Of a DNA stretch of 64,000 bases, positions 1-8,378 are shown one piece after another. The notes beneath the pieces are model-generated. The model was not told the origin of the DNA and searched no databases. It worked only from the letters and a program-made list of their open reading frames with translations. The position numbers and the translations under genes are program-made. Position 1 is the stretch's first letter. The number at the start of each line of letters is the position of its first letter. The stretch spans positions 1 through 64,000 of the forward strand of contig CAYLYX010000013.1 of NCBI GenBank assembly GCA_964387945.1, written 5' to 3'. Source of the DNA: Parvicella sp964387945. GTDB taxonomy: Bacteria > Bacteroidota > Bacteroidia > Flavobacteriales_D > Parvicellaceae.

Positions 1-32
1 GTAATGAAGTGATAACAATTATTAAGAAGAAG

Positions 33-103
33 TTAGACGCTTGATTCTGGATGCTAGACAAAAGACTGTAATAAAGGTCTAGCGTCAAAAATCAAAAGTC
101 TAA
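33..103. repeat. Long imperfect palindrome upstream of murC
   Basis: Three nested arm pairs are visible: TTAGAC (33-38) with GTCTAA (98-103), TTGATT (41-46) with AATCAA (90-95), and GATGCTAGAC (50-59) with GTCTAGCGTC (77-86), the last with a single G-T pair. The loop is 60-76. It ends 11 bases before the murC start, so a transcript entering from upstream would carry this hairpin just before the start codon. There is no T-tract, so it does not look like a terminator. It resembles the AT-rich intergenic repeats scattered through Bacteroidota genomes; that comparison is from memory. Confidence 0.6.
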
Positions 104-113
104 TATCACAAAA

Positions 114-1466
114 ATGAACATTAAAGGTTTACATAGCGTATATTTCATCGGAATCGGTGGTATTGGAATGAGCGCCATTGCGAGGTATTTCCACGCGATT
201 GGAGTACCCGTGGCTGGCTATGACAAAACCCGCACTTCATTAACGGAAAAAATTGAGGCAGAAGGTATTGAAGTGATTTATCAGGATGATGTAAAGTTGA
301 TAAGTGAAGGGTTTAAAGGTCGGGCAACTGCAGTTGTTTATACACCAGCTGTTCCAAAAGACCTTTCGATCCTTGATTTCTATGACACCAATGGGAATAT
401 CGTAGCGAAGCGGTCGGAAATGTTAGGGTTGATTACCCAGGGATCATTTTCAGTTGCTGTAGCAGGTACACATGGAAAAACAACCACATCCTCTATGATA
501 GCCCACCTGCTGAAAGAAAGCGGTAAAGGCTGTAATGCATTTTTAGGAGGCATCGCAACCAACTATGATTCGAATGTTTTGCTCGATGAGGAAAGTCAGA
601 CAAGTGTCGTTGAGGCAGATGAATTCGATCGTTCCTTTTTAACCTTGGATCCAAACATAGCGGTTGTTACTTCAACCGATGCAGACCATTTGGATATCTA
701 CGGTGAACATAATGCTTTATTAGATTCCTTCCAGTTGTTTGTAAACAAAATACCACAAAATGGCGTTCTGGTTTTACGAAACGGATTGGGGTTAAAGCAT
801 AGAAATATTATTACTTATGCGATCGAAGAGGAGGCTAAAGTGACTGCAAAAAATGTACGCATCGAAAATGGAAACTATGTGTTTGATGTGGTATCCATGC
901 TTAGAAAATATGATGGCGTTGAAGTAGGTTTACCTGGTAGGCATAACATCGAGAATGCGTTGGCAACATTGATTGTTGGAGAGTTGATGGAGTTGAGTGA
1001 GGAACAAATTAGAGAAGGGTTGGCTTCTTTCAAAGGCGTTAAGCGAAGATTCGAACGTATTATCGATACGGAAGAATTGACATATATTGATGATTATGCA
1101 CATCACCCCAAGGAACTGGAGATGTGTATTAGTTCGGTGAAAGAACTTTATCCAACCAAAAAAATAACCGGAATTTTCCAACCGCATTTATATAGTAGAA
1201 CCCGTGATTTTGCTGTAGAATTTGCCAAAAGTTTAGATCTTTTGGACGAGGCCATTTTGATGGACATTTATCCAGCCAGAGAATTGCCGATAGAAGATGT
1301 TACCGCAGAAATGTTATTGGAGTTAATGACTATCGACAACAAAACGGTGGTATCAGCAGATAAGATGGTAGAGGATGTTAAAAAACGAGAATTAGAAGTG
1401 TTACTCACTTTAGGAGCAGGAGATATCGATCGATTAGTTGAACCCTTAAAAGCAGCATTAATATGA
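114..1466 (+). CDS. murC: UDP-N-acetylmuramate--L-alanine ligase MurC
   Basis: MurC adds L-alanine to UDP-MurNAc in the cytoplasm, using ATP, as the first step of the peptidoglycan stem peptide. The N-terminal Rossmann-like motif GIGGIGMSA (about residues 13-21) and the Mur-ligase P-loop GTHGKTT (118-124) are clear, followed by the DADHLDIYG segment of the central domain and DDYAHHPKE near residue 330 at the start of the C-terminal domain. The 450 residues match the family length. The ATG at 114 places the GIGGIG motif correctly. Its stop overlaps the ftsQ start by four bases (ATGA), so it is translationally coupled into the division cluster. murG would be expected just upstream, outside the window. 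Confidence 0.97.
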   Translation: MNIKGLHSVYFIGIGGIGMSAIARYFHAIGVPVAGYDKTRTSLTEKIEAEGIEVIYQDDVKLISEGFKGRATAVVYTPAVPKDLSILDFYDTNGNIVAKRSEMLGLITQGSFSVAVAGTHGKTTTSSMIAHLLKESGKGCNAFLGGIATNYDSNVLLDEESQTSVVEADEFDRSFLTLDPNIAVVTSTDADHLDIYGEHNALLDSFQLFVNKIPQNGVLVLRNGLGLKHRNIITYAIEEEAKVTAKNVRIENGNYVFDVVSMLRKYDGVEVGLPGRHNIENALATLIVGELMELSEEQIREGLASFKGVKRRFERIIDTEELTYIDDYAHHPKELEMCISSVKELYPTKKITGIFQPHLYSRTRDFAVEFAKSLDLLDEAILMDIYPARELPIEDVTAEMLLELMTIDNKTVVSADKMVEDVKKRELEVLLTLGAGDIDRLVEPLKAALI

Positions 1467-2266
1467 AGAAAGTGCTACAAATAGGAGGTTGGTCGATATT
1501 CGTTTTAGGCGTTTTAGCAATGCTGTTCTTTGTGAATGCAGGTTACGATGAAGTGGAAACGCAAGAACCTCAGATCACAATTTACAAGCCAGGTAATCAC
1601 AACTTTGTGACAGAAGAAAAGGTGGTTGCTTTGATGAATGATTTAGGATATTCATTCAAGGATCAATCATTAGGTGATATTGAGTTAGAAAGGATTGAAG
1701 AAGAAGTAAACACAATTCCAGGAGTAAAAGATGTGCAAGCGTACAAGTACAGCAATGGTGTTGTGAAGTTGGAGATTGAACAGCAGCTTCCTATCGCAAG
1801 AGTTATCCTGCAGGGAGGGAAAATGGGGTGTTATTTGGACGTAGACGGAGAAATTATTCCGCTGAGTGAAGATTACATTGCTAAAGTGCCGGTTTTTAGT
1901 GGACATATATACGAACCTTATAACGATATCCCAAGTGTGAGTGAGGTTACCATGAGTGATAGCATTAGCCAGTTGCACATCATTGATGAGATTCATACGC
2001 TAGCCTTGGCGCTCAATAATGATGAGTTTTTAGCTGCGCAGATTTTGCAGGTTTATGTGAATGAAAGCTCCGAATTTGAATTGATCCCTAGAGTTGGAAA
2101 TCACCGGATACTGTTTGGCGGAATCAACGATTTTGAGGATAAGTTATTTCGCTTGAAACACTTCTACACAGAAGCAGGAATTGATGTAAAAGAACTGAAC
2201 GTATACGACACGTTGAATTTAAAATATAATGACCAAATAGTAGGCTCTAAGCGACTGTACTATTGA
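1463..2266 (+). CDS. ftsQ: Cell division protein FtsQ/DivIB
   Basis: This is a bitopic inner-membrane divisome protein expected to link early cytoplasmic and late periplasmic division proteins. One membrane segment lies at about residues 6-25, preceded by a short basic N-terminus, followed by a roughly 240-residue periplasmic part. That part contains a POTRA-like stretch (EEKVVALMNDLG through VKDVQAYKYSNG and VVKLEIEQQLPIA) and then a FtsQ-like beta domain. Sequence conservation in this family is low, so the call leans on the architecture and on its position between murC and ftsA. It starts inside the murC stop codon. Confidence 0.9.
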   Translation: MKKVLQIGGWSIFVLGVLAMLFFVNAGYDEVETQEPQITIYKPGNHNFVTEEKVVALMNDLGYSFKDQSLGDIELERIEEEVNTIPGVKDVQAYKYSNGVVKLEIEQQLPIARVILQGGKMGCYLDVDGEIIPLSEDYIAKVPVFSGHIYEPYNDIPSVSEVTMSDSISQLHIIDEIHTLALALNNDEFLAAQILQVYVNESSEFELIPRVGNHRILFGGINDFEDKLFRLKHFYTEAGIDVKELNVYDTLNLKYNDQIVGSKRLYY

Positions 2267-2302
2267 GGTTGATAATACTAACAGACAAACAAAACAAATA
2301 AG

Positions 2303-3583
2303 ATGGATGCACCAGAAATTGTAGTAGGTTTAGATATCGGTACCACCAAGATAGCTTGCCTTATTGGAAGAAAAACAGAGCACGGAAAAATTGAAATTCT
2401 AGGAATGGGAAAATCTCCCAGTCTTGGTGTTACGAGAGGCGTAGTGGCAAATATTGAAAAAACAGTTCAATCCATTCGTGCGGCAATAGAGGAGGCAGAA
2501 GCTAAATCTGGTGTAGAAGTGAATGTGGTGAACGTTGGTATTGCTGGTCAGCACATCAAGAGTTTGCAACACAGAGGGATGATCACGCGTTCGTCTTACG
2601 AAGATGAGATCGGACAAGAAGATGTGGACGCATTGATCGATGACATGCACAACATTTTGATTAATCCAGGAGAAGAGATTATCCATGTGCTACCTCAGGA
2701 GTACATTGTGGATCGTCAAAATGGAATTAAAGATCCAATTGGCATGGCTGGTGTGCAGCTAGAAGCTAATTTCCATATCATTACAGGTCAGGTTGCTGCC
2801 GCTAGAAACATCTACAGATGTGTAAACAAAGCAGGTTTAGAAGTAGCTGAGTTGATTCTTGAGCCTTTAGCATCCTCAGCATCCGTTTTGAGTAAGGAAG
2901 AGATGGAAGCAGGAGTGGTATTGGTAGACATAGGAGGTGGTACAACTGATCTGGCGATTTTCCACGATGGAATTATTCGTCATACTGCGGTCATTCCGTT
3001 TGGTGGTAACATCATTACAGAAGACATCAAAGAAGGTTGTACGATCATGCAGAAACATGCAGAACAGTTAAAGACAAAATTTGGAACGGCTCTTCCGTTG
3101 GCTAGTCAGGAGAATGAGGTGGTGTGCATCCCAGGACTTAGAGGTAGAGATCCGAAAGAAATTTCAGTTAAGAACCTTTCGAATATCATCAATGCGAGAA
3201 TGTCTGAGATCATTGAGCACGTTTACTATGAAATCAAGAACTCTGGGTACGAGAAAAAGTTGATTGGTGGTATTGTGATTACTGGTGGTGGTTCGCAAAT
3301 GAAACACATTACACAATTGTTTGAGTACATATCGGGTATGGATGCTAGAATTGGTTACCCAAATGAACACCTAAGCAGCAATACGAATATCAACGTGACC
3401 AGCCCAATGTTTGCAACGGGTGTTGGACTTGTTGCCAAAGGGTTCGAAACGTTCGAAAAGGAGAAACAAAAAAGTACAAACAGAAATAACAAAATCAATA
3501 CACGTCAGCACTCAAAAACAGAGAAAAACAAAGCAGGATTTTTGGATAAAATCAAAAACTGGTTTGACGACAATATTGACTAA
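2303..3583 (+). CDS. ftsA: Cell division protein FtsA
   Basis: FtsA is an actin-like ATPase that tethers FtsZ filaments to the inner membrane. The phosphate-1 motif GLDIGTTKIA is at residues 9-18, the phosphate-2 region reads VLVDIGGGTTDLAIF, and an adenosine motif IVITGGGSQMKH lies near residue 320. The C-terminus ends in an amphipathic stretch (FLDKIKNWFDD), the expected membrane-targeting helix, joined by a basic, Asn/Lys-rich linker. The length of 426 residues is normal. It lies 36 bases after ftsQ and 106 bases before ftsZ; the ftsA-ftsZ gap holds a repeat fragment but no recognisable promoter. Confidence 0.97.
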   Translation: MDAPEIVVGLDIGTTKIACLIGRKTEHGKIEILGMGKSPSLGVTRGVVANIEKTVQSIRAAIEEAEAKSGVEVNVVNVGIAGQHIKSLQHRGMITRSSYEDEIGQEDVDALIDDMHNILINPGEEIIHVLPQEYIVDRQNGIKDPIGMAGVQLEANFHIITGQVAAARNIYRCVNKAGLEVAELILEPLASSASVLSKEEMEAGVVLVDIGGGTTDLAIFHDGIIRHTAVIPFGGNIITEDIKEGCTIMQKHAEQLKTKFGTALPLASQENEVVCIPGLRGRDPKEISVKNLSNIINARMSEIIEHVYYEIKNSGYEKKLIGGIVITGGGSQMKHITQLFEYISGMDARIGYPNEHLSSNTNINVTSPMFATGVGLVAKGFETFEKEKQKSTNRNNKINTRQHSKTEKNKAGFLDKIKNWFDDNID

Positions 3584-3596
3584 AACAAAAGGCATT

Positions 3597-3645
3597 GTCA
3601 TTTCGACCGACTTGTCTTCACAGAAACGAAGAAAGGAGTAGAAAA
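3597..3645. repeat. Fragment of a GTCATTTCGACCGA-type intergenic repeat
   Basis: The ftsA-ftsZ spacer contains GTCATTTCGACCGA (3597-3610) followed by a purine-rich arm with gaagaaaggagtag. This wording resembles an extragenic repeat seen widely in Bacteroidota, usually starting GTCATTTCGA and ending in its inverted form GGAATGAC. Only one end is present here, so it is either a decayed copy or a coincidence. A related pair of ends lies at 8379-8427. Confidence 0.4.
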
Positions 3646-3689
3646 CCTAAAGCCTGAACATTAAGAAACACAAACAAAAACAAAATAAG

Positions 3690-5546
3690 ATGATGAAATT
3701 TGATTTACCTAAAGACAGCTCGTCTATCATAAAAGTGATAGGAGTTGGTGGTGGCGGTAGCAATGCCGTGAACCACATGTTCCGACAAGGAATAAAAGGG
3801 GTGGATTTTGTGGTTTGTAATACAGACCAACAAGCCCTGGATATCAGTCCGGTTCCATTAAAAGTTCAGTTGGGCAGTAGCCTTACAGAAGGAAGAGGAG
3901 CTGGTTCGTTGCCTGAAGTGGGAATGAACGCAGCTATTGAGAACTTGGATGATATCCGAGAGATTTTAGAAAAGAATACAAAAATGGTCTTCGTTACTGC
4001 CGGTATGGGCGGTGGAACGGGTACTGGTGCAGCTCCAGTTATCGCCAAGTTGGCTAAAGAGTTAGGCATCCTTACCGTTGGTATTGTGACCGTTCCTTTC
4101 GTATTTGAAGGAAGAAAAAGAAGATCACAAGCAGAGGAAGGAATCAATAAAATGCGTGAAGCCGTTGATACGTTGTTGATCATCAACAACGATAAGCTAA
4201 GAGAAATGTTTGGTAACCTTACCTTGGCGAATGCATTTTCACAAGCAGATGACGTTTTGACAACAGCGGCTAAAGGTATTGCCGAAGTAATTTCTGTTAC
4301 AGGTGCGATCAACGTTGATTTTAACGATGTGAACACGGTAATGCGAGATAGCGGTGTAGCCATTATGGGAAGCGCGGCCGCAGAAGGTGAGAACAGAGCG
4401 CACCAAGCGGTAGAACGAGCACTTTCTTCTCCATTATTGAACGATAACCAAATTGTGGGTGCGAAGTACGTGCTACTAAACATCACTTACGGAGATCAGG
4501 AAGTATTGATGGATGAGATCGCAGATATCACAGATTACATTCAGGATGAAGCAGGAAGCACGGCAGATGTAATTTGGGGACATGGATACGATGAAACGCT
4601 TGGAGATAAGTTAAGCGTAACATTAATTGCTACAGGCTTCAAAACAAACGTTGATACAGGTCTTCCACAAAAAGAGCCAGAAAGAAAGCGCGTCAATCTG
4701 GAAGAAGAGCGACCAACAATGATTACGGCACCGATTCAGAATCCTATCGCTAGTCCGATACAGGATGGTCTTTCACAAGCCAAAGAAGAAGATACTTCAG
4801 AAGAGGCCTATGTGGTGAAGAGAAACCTTGAGGATTCAGTAGAGGAAACCACAAACGAAACGACCGAGGAGGTGAAGTCGGAGTGGACTCCTGAGGTTAC
4901 TGCAGAAACAGAAACTACCGAGAACACCGTAGAAGAAGTTGAAGAGCCTAAAGAGGAAGTTCCTGCTCAGAAAACGATGTTTACATTGGATTTGACGGAC
5001 GAAGAAGATACAACGGAAGAGCCAACCGCGGAGAGCAATACTACCGAGTGGAACTTTCAACCTCCAGTAAATGAAGAGACTGAACAGCCTGTTAATAAAA
5101 CATGGTTGGAAGAAGAGGAGCCAGCAAAGGAAACGAGATCATTCAACTTGGAGTCAACAAATGAGCAACCTGCTAAATCAGAAGATGGAAAGATCAGGTA
5201 CATGCTAGACGAGGAAGAGGAGAAAGAAACGAAAAGCGAAAATAACTGGACGGTATCAAATAAGTCTGAAAGCGAAAAGCAACCTTCTGTTGAAGACAAT
5301 GCGGATTTAGCGAGAATGAGACAGGATAGAATTCGTCAAACAGGTTCTAAAATGAAATCTGTAGAAGGAATTAATGAGTTGGAAAAAGAACCAGCTTACC
5401 TGAGAAGAGATATTCGTTTAGAAGACGTTCCTCACTCTTCAGAGACCCAGAGATCAAGGTTTACTTTAGGAGAGAATAAGGAAGATGAAGAAGGTAAAAC
5501 AGGATTGAGTGGAAATAATTCATTCCTGCATGATAACGTGGACTAG
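3690..5546 (+). CDS. ftsZ: Cell division GTPase FtsZ with long acidic linker
   Basis: FtsZ is a tubulin-like GTPase that polymerises into the Z-ring. The GTP-binding motifs are GVGGGGSNAVNHM (about 18-30) and the tubulin signature GGGTGTG (107-113); the T7-loop segment NVDFNDVNTVM is present. The folded part ends near residue 330. A Glu/Thr-rich, very acidic linker of about 235 residues follows, then a conserved-peptide-like motif EPAYLRR (567-573), then an additional 45-residue tail ending NSFLHDNVD. At 618 residues it is much longer than the roughly 380 of E. coli, although long forms are usual in Bacteroidota. Two ATG codons stand in tandem (3690 and 3693); either may be used. Confidence 0.97.
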   Translation: MMKFDLPKDSSSIIKVIGVGGGGSNAVNHMFRQGIKGVDFVVCNTDQQALDISPVPLKVQLGSSLTEGRGAGSLPEVGMNAAIENLDDIREILEKNTKMVFVTAGMGGGTGTGAAPVIAKLAKELGILTVGIVTVPFVFEGRKRRSQAEEGINKMREAVDTLLIINNDKLREMFGNLTLANAFSQADDVLTTAAKGIAEVISVTGAINVDFNDVNTVMRDSGVAIMGSAAAEGENRAHQAVERALSSPLLNDNQIVGAKYVLLNITYGDQEVLMDEIADITDYIQDEAGSTADVIWGHGYDETLGDKLSVTLIATGFKTNVDTGLPQKEPERKRVNLEEERPTMITAPIQNPIASPIQDGLSQAKEEDTSEEAYVVKRNLEDSVEETTNETTEEVKSEWTPEVTAETETTENTVEEVEEPKEEVPAQKTMFTLDLTDEEDTTEEPTAESNTTEWNFQPPVNEETEQPVNKTWLEEEEPAKETRSFNLESTNEQPAKSEDGKIRYMLDEEEEKETKSENNWTVSNKSESEKQPSVEDNADLARMRQDRIRQTGSKMKSVEGINELEKEPAYLRRDIRLEDVPHSSETQRSRFTLGENKEDEEGKTGLSGNNSFLHDNVD

Positions 5547-5639
5547 TTGGTTAGTTTGAAGTTTCTCGTTTGGCATATATTGCATGTTAAACGAATATCA
5601 GAAACTAATCACTAGCAACTAACGATTAATGACTAAAAT
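5547..5639. repeat. Degenerate ACTAA-rich intergenic repeat after ftsZ
   Basis: This spacer contains an imperfect inverted pair, agtttctcgttt and aaacgaatatcagaaact, followed by a run of degenerate ACTAA/TAATCACTA words reaching the next start codon. The 9-mer TAATCACTA (5606-5614) recurs at 53822-53830 in front of lysS, in a similar context just before a start codon. I see no -7 box or T-tract in it. Confidence 0.45.
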
Positions 5640-6092
5640 ATGAGTTTAACAGATCAAATAAATCAGGACATCAAAGCGGCCATGTTGGCCAAAGAGAAAG
5701 GAAAGTTGGAAGCCTTGAGAGCTATTAAAGCAGCACTTTTGCTAGAGGCAACGAAAGAAGGTGGCGGAGAAGTTACGGAAGATGCAGAATTGAGTATCCT
5801 AAAGAAGTTGCATAAGCAAAGAAGAGATGCTGCTGCGATTTACGTAGAACAAAGCCGAGAAGACTTGGCAGAAACGGAAAACTTTCAGGCAGATGTCATT
5901 GAGAAGTATTTACCCGAACAGATGAGTGAAGAGGCCGTTGCCGAAGTAATTGAAGGTGTGATCGCCAAAGTGGGCGCGGCAGGACCTTCTGATATGGGTA
6001 AGGTAATGGGTGCTGCAATGGGGCAGCTAAAAGGTAAAGCAGATGGAGGAGTGATCTCCAAAGTAGTTAAAGAAAAATTGGCTGCGCTATGA
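5640..6092 (+). CDS. GatB/YqeY domain-containing protein
   Basis: This 150-residue cytoplasmic protein is a standalone YqeY family member: an N-terminal helical part (DQINQDIKAAMLAKEKGKL) and the family motif KLHKQRRDAA near residue 60, ending with the helical tail shared with the GatB C-terminus (AMGQLKGKADGGVISKVV). In GatB this tail contacts tRNA in the amidotransferase; the role of the free-standing form is not established. The length is typical. Its stop overlaps the next gene by four bases, so both are probably made together. Finding it directly after ftsZ fits my recollection of flavobacterial gene order. Confidence 0.9.
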   Translation: MSLTDQINQDIKAAMLAKEKGKLEALRAIKAALLLEATKEGGGEVTEDAELSILKKLHKQRRDAAAIYVEQSREDLAETENFQADVIEKYLPEQMSEEAVAEVIEGVIAKVGAAGPSDMGKVMGAAMGQLKGKADGGVISKVVKEKLAAL

Positions 6093-6583
6093 AACGGTTA
6101 GCACTCATTTTAGGCTTGGTTGTAGCGGTTTGCGGAGCGAGTGCTCAACAGAGTCAGCTCAACTTTTATGTTGGTCCGAGTTTTGGTTCGTATCAAGGCG
6201 GAGTGTTTAATGTAGATTATGAAATACCCATGCTTGACGATAACTTGACCATCGGACCTTCTTTAGGACTTGGAATGGGCAGGTATGGGTACCTCACTGA
6301 AACTGGGACGTTTTATCGAAGCTATGTGATCTTCAACCCAGGTGTTGTTGGTCACTACTACTTCGATTGGTTAATTCCAGATATGGATGAGCGTTTTGAT
6401 GTTTTTGCGAAAGCAAAGGCAGGAATTCGATATGCTGGAGGCAACTATGCTTACAGCGGTTTTCGAATTGACCTAAATTTACAAGCTGGAGGAAGGTGGC
6501 ATTTTTCTTCCAAAGGTTCACTTTATTTAGCCCTAGGCTATGCATGGGCTCCAATGAATCTAGGAGTCACGTTAAGATTATAG
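6089..6583 (+). CDS. Small outer-membrane beta-barrel protein (hypothetical)
   Basis: The protein has a clear signal peptide (KRLALILGLVVAVCG, cleavage likely after ASA near residue 19). The mature part of about 145 residues shows alternating aromatic/glycine strands such as NFYVGPSFGSYQGG and YFDWLIPDMDERFDVFAKAKAG, and ends in a strand-like LGVTLRL. This is the pattern of a small 8-strand porin-like barrel. No specific family or substrate can be named. It begins inside the stop codon of the YqeY-like gene and is followed by an intrinsic terminator, so it closes the murC-ftsZ gene string. Confidence 0.8.
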   Translation: MKRLALILGLVVAVCGASAQQSQLNFYVGPSFGSYQGGVFNVDYEIPMLDDNLTIGPSLGLGMGRYGYLTETGTFYRSYVIFNPGVVGHYYFDWLIPDMDERFDVFAKAKAGIRYAGGNYAYSGFRIDLNLQAGGRWHFSSKGSLYLALGYAWAPMNLGVTLRL

Positions 6584-6618
6584 GAAAATCACATCCCTTT
6601 TTGTTTATGTTTAGTGGA

Positions 6619-6652
6619 ATCCTCGATTAGCGAAAGCCGATCGGGGATTTTT
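6619..6652 (+). terminator. Intrinsic terminator closing the division cluster
   Basis: ATCCTCGAT (6619-6627) pairs with ATCGGGGAT (6640-6648), with one G-U pair, and is followed by TTTTT (6648-6652). It lies between the barrel gene and the convergent lipoprotein gene. The opposite strand lacks a matching T-tract, so it is mainly a plus-strand terminator. Confidence 0.8.
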
Positions 6653-6653
6653 C

Positions 6654-6998
6654 TTAGAAGTAGAGCACCATGTATTTGGTGTCGTCAGACGACTTTCTTA
6701 CCTCATACATGATCAATTGATTCAAGTTGAAGTATTGTCCTTCACAAAAGACAATTTCATCTCGAAACAAGAAGTCTGTTCCATACGAGCTCCCACTTGA
6801 CAAACCAAGATTATTAAAGTTGGTGCCGTAGTCCAGGCAAACCAACCGCTGAGCGTTTTCAGAATCCATTACAGACTGGATGTCTTCTGCTAAGTACTGT
6901 GCGGAAGTCTCTGGTTCATCTTCTTTTTTACAACTATTCAATCCTAAAAAGACAAATAGTAGAATTCCACTGATCCAAAAGTTTAATTTTTTAATCAT
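6654..6998 (-). CDS. Small lipoprotein of unknown function
   Basis: The open frame extends to 7034, but the ATG at 6998 gives a proper lipoprotein signal: MIKKLNFW, a hydrophobic core, then LNSC, followed by the charged KKEDEPE. The mature protein of about 90 residues has no motif I recognise; it contains a Ser/Gly-rich stretch (LGLSSGSSYGTDF) and ends with hydrophobic MVLYF. A short charged segment after the lipidated Cys suggests it is carried to the outer membrane. It is downstream of the acetyltransferase gene on the same strand with a 54-base gap. Confidence 0.65.
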   Translation of the reverse strand: MIKKLNFWISGILLFVFLGLNSCKKEDEPETSAQYLAEDIQSVMDSENAQRLVCLDYGTNFNNLGLSSGSSYGTDFLFRDEIVFCEGQYFNLNQLIMYEVRKSSDDTKYMVLYF

Positions 6999-7052
6999 AG
7001 CTTTACTAAGGTCATAAATATCTTTAGAATACAAAGCGAAGCAATAAGAAAA

Positions 7053-7580
7053 TTACTTCTGAGGTTTGATTAACCCAAAAACTAATGAGTCTTCATACAC
7101 TCCTCCGGTGAAATAATGCTCTTTCAAACATCCCTCCTGTTCAAACCCAAATTTTTGCATCAACCGAAGTGATGGTCGGTTGTATTTCCCTACCATAGCT
7201 TCAATCCGATGCAAGTGCATTTGGTGAAATCCGTAGTCGATCACTGCCGTCATGGCTTCACTCATGTATCCTTTGTCCATGAACTTCTCGTCAAAAAGCA
7301 TATACCCCATTTCGGCTCTGCTATGGTTGAGGTACCAAGTGTGATAACCACACCAGCCAATCAATTCATTTGTGTCTTTGATTAGGAGCTGAAAGTAAAG
7401 AAAAGTACGCTGATACATGCTCGTGCCACCACGATATCTTTCGATCTCCTTTTCAGCGATGGATTCACCTAAAAATGATATCAATTCTTCCTTAGAGTAA
7501 GTCGAAAAAACATGGTCTAGCAGTTCTTGATCAACTAACCTAAGCTTAAGCCTGTTCGTATGTATAAACTGGAATTCCAT
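7053..7580 (-). CDS. GNAT-family N-acetyltransferase, RimJ/RimL-like
   Basis: This is a 175-residue acetyltransferase of the type that acetylates protein N-termini or small amines using acetyl-CoA. The opening FIHTNRLKLRLV, the central LIGWCGYHTWYLNHSRAEMGYML and the closing RPSLRLMQKFGFEQEG-type helix are characteristic of the RimJ/RimL branch. The substrate cannot be told. A TTG at 7583 extends the frame by one codon, but the ATG at 7580 forms a TGATG stop-start overlap with the upstream LytTR regulator gene, which I take as the real start. It is therefore translationally coupled to that regulator. Confidence 0.88.
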   Translation of the reverse strand: MEFQFIHTNRLKLRLVDQELLDHVFSTYSKEELISFLGESIAEKEIERYRGGTSMYQRTFLYFQLLIKDTNELIGWCGYHTWYLNHSRAEMGYMLFDEKFMDKGYMSEAMTAVIDYGFHQMHLHRIEAMVGKYNRPSLRLMQKFGFEQEGCLKEHYFTGGVYEDSLVFGLIKPQK

Positions 7581-8329
7581 CAACTAAACCACTTCAATAA
7601 CTCATCTTTTTTACTGGAGGAAACATCTACCACCGAACCGTTGATCAGCTCCACCTGCCCCCCTTTTCCTTTCTTGTAGGATGTAATGTAGTTCAGGTTG
7701 ACCATGTGTGAACGGTGGATTCGCATGAATCCAGAGTCCTTGAGGACGTCCTCGTAAAACTTAAGCGTTCTGCATATAACCTTCTTCTCACCGTTTTTGA
7801 GGTAAAAATTGGTAAAGTTATCGTTAGCCTCCAGATGCAGGATGTCTTCCATATCTACCACCTCAAAACCTTCTAGTGTGGGGAGAACAACTTTTTTGTT
7901 AGCGTTATTTTGTAAGTTCTCCAACAGAATCTTGGTTTGCAGCTGAACGTCTCCGTTGCTTTCCTTTTGAAGTTCTTCTTCGACCTTCTGCACCGCCAAC
8001 TCGAGCTCCTCGATATCAATTGGTTTTAGAATGTAATAACTCGCACTATAGTTGATCGCTTTCATGGCATAATTGCTATAAGCGGTAACGAAGATGATCT
8101 TAAAGTTGATTTCATCCAGTTGCTCAATCAGGTCAAAAGCATTTCCAAAAGGCATTTCCACATCCAAAAACACCAATTGAGGCTGATGGCTTTTAATCGC
8201 CTCTTTTCCTTCTATGATGTTTTTACATTCGGTGAGAATTTCTACTTGAGGACAATACTTACCCAAATAGTTTCTTAACGTTTCTCTACTTGCCTCTTCG
8301 TCCTCTATAATGATGGTTTTGATCGCCAT
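7580..8329 (-). CDS. LytTR-family response regulator
   Basis: This is a 249-residue DNA-binding response regulator. The receiver domain (about 1-125) has the acidic pocket at 10-12, the phospho-acceptor Asp in VFLDVEMP (near 56) and a conserved Lys in YILKPIDIEEL. The C-terminal LytTR domain (about 150-249) carries IHRSHMVNLNYI and a typical beta-rich ending. The open frame runs to 8485, but the added 52 residues look like translated intergenic DNA and hold a repeat, so the ATG at 8329 is chosen. No histidine kinase is adjacent; its LytS/7TM-type partner must be encoded elsewhere. It is coupled to the acetyltransferase gene. Confidence 0.92.
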   Translation of the reverse strand: MAIKTIIIEDEEASRETLRNYLGKYCPQVEILTECKNIIEGKEAIKSHQPQLVFLDVEMPFGNAFDLIEQLDEINFKIIFVTAYSNYAMKAINYSASYYILKPIDIEELELAVQKVEEELQKESNGDVQLQTKILLENLQNNANKKVVLPTLEGFEVVDMEDILHLEANDNFTNFYLKNGEKKVICRTLKFYEDVLKDSGFMRIHRSHMVNLNYITSYKKGKGGQVELINGSVVDVSSSKKDELLKWFS

Positions 8330-8378
8330 GTTTGGTTCTTTGTGAGTAGTAAAAATACAATAAAATTTAGTCATAGTT

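Noticed and set aside
3584..3689. A separate promoter for ftsZ
   Set aside because: The 106-base spacer has no TAnnTTTG match; ftsZ is probably read from upstream.
3866..4486. 206-codon open frame on the minus strand inside ftsZ
   Set aside because: It lies antisense to the conserved GTPase domain, has a Ser/Ile-rich low-quality translation and no start context; a shadow frame.
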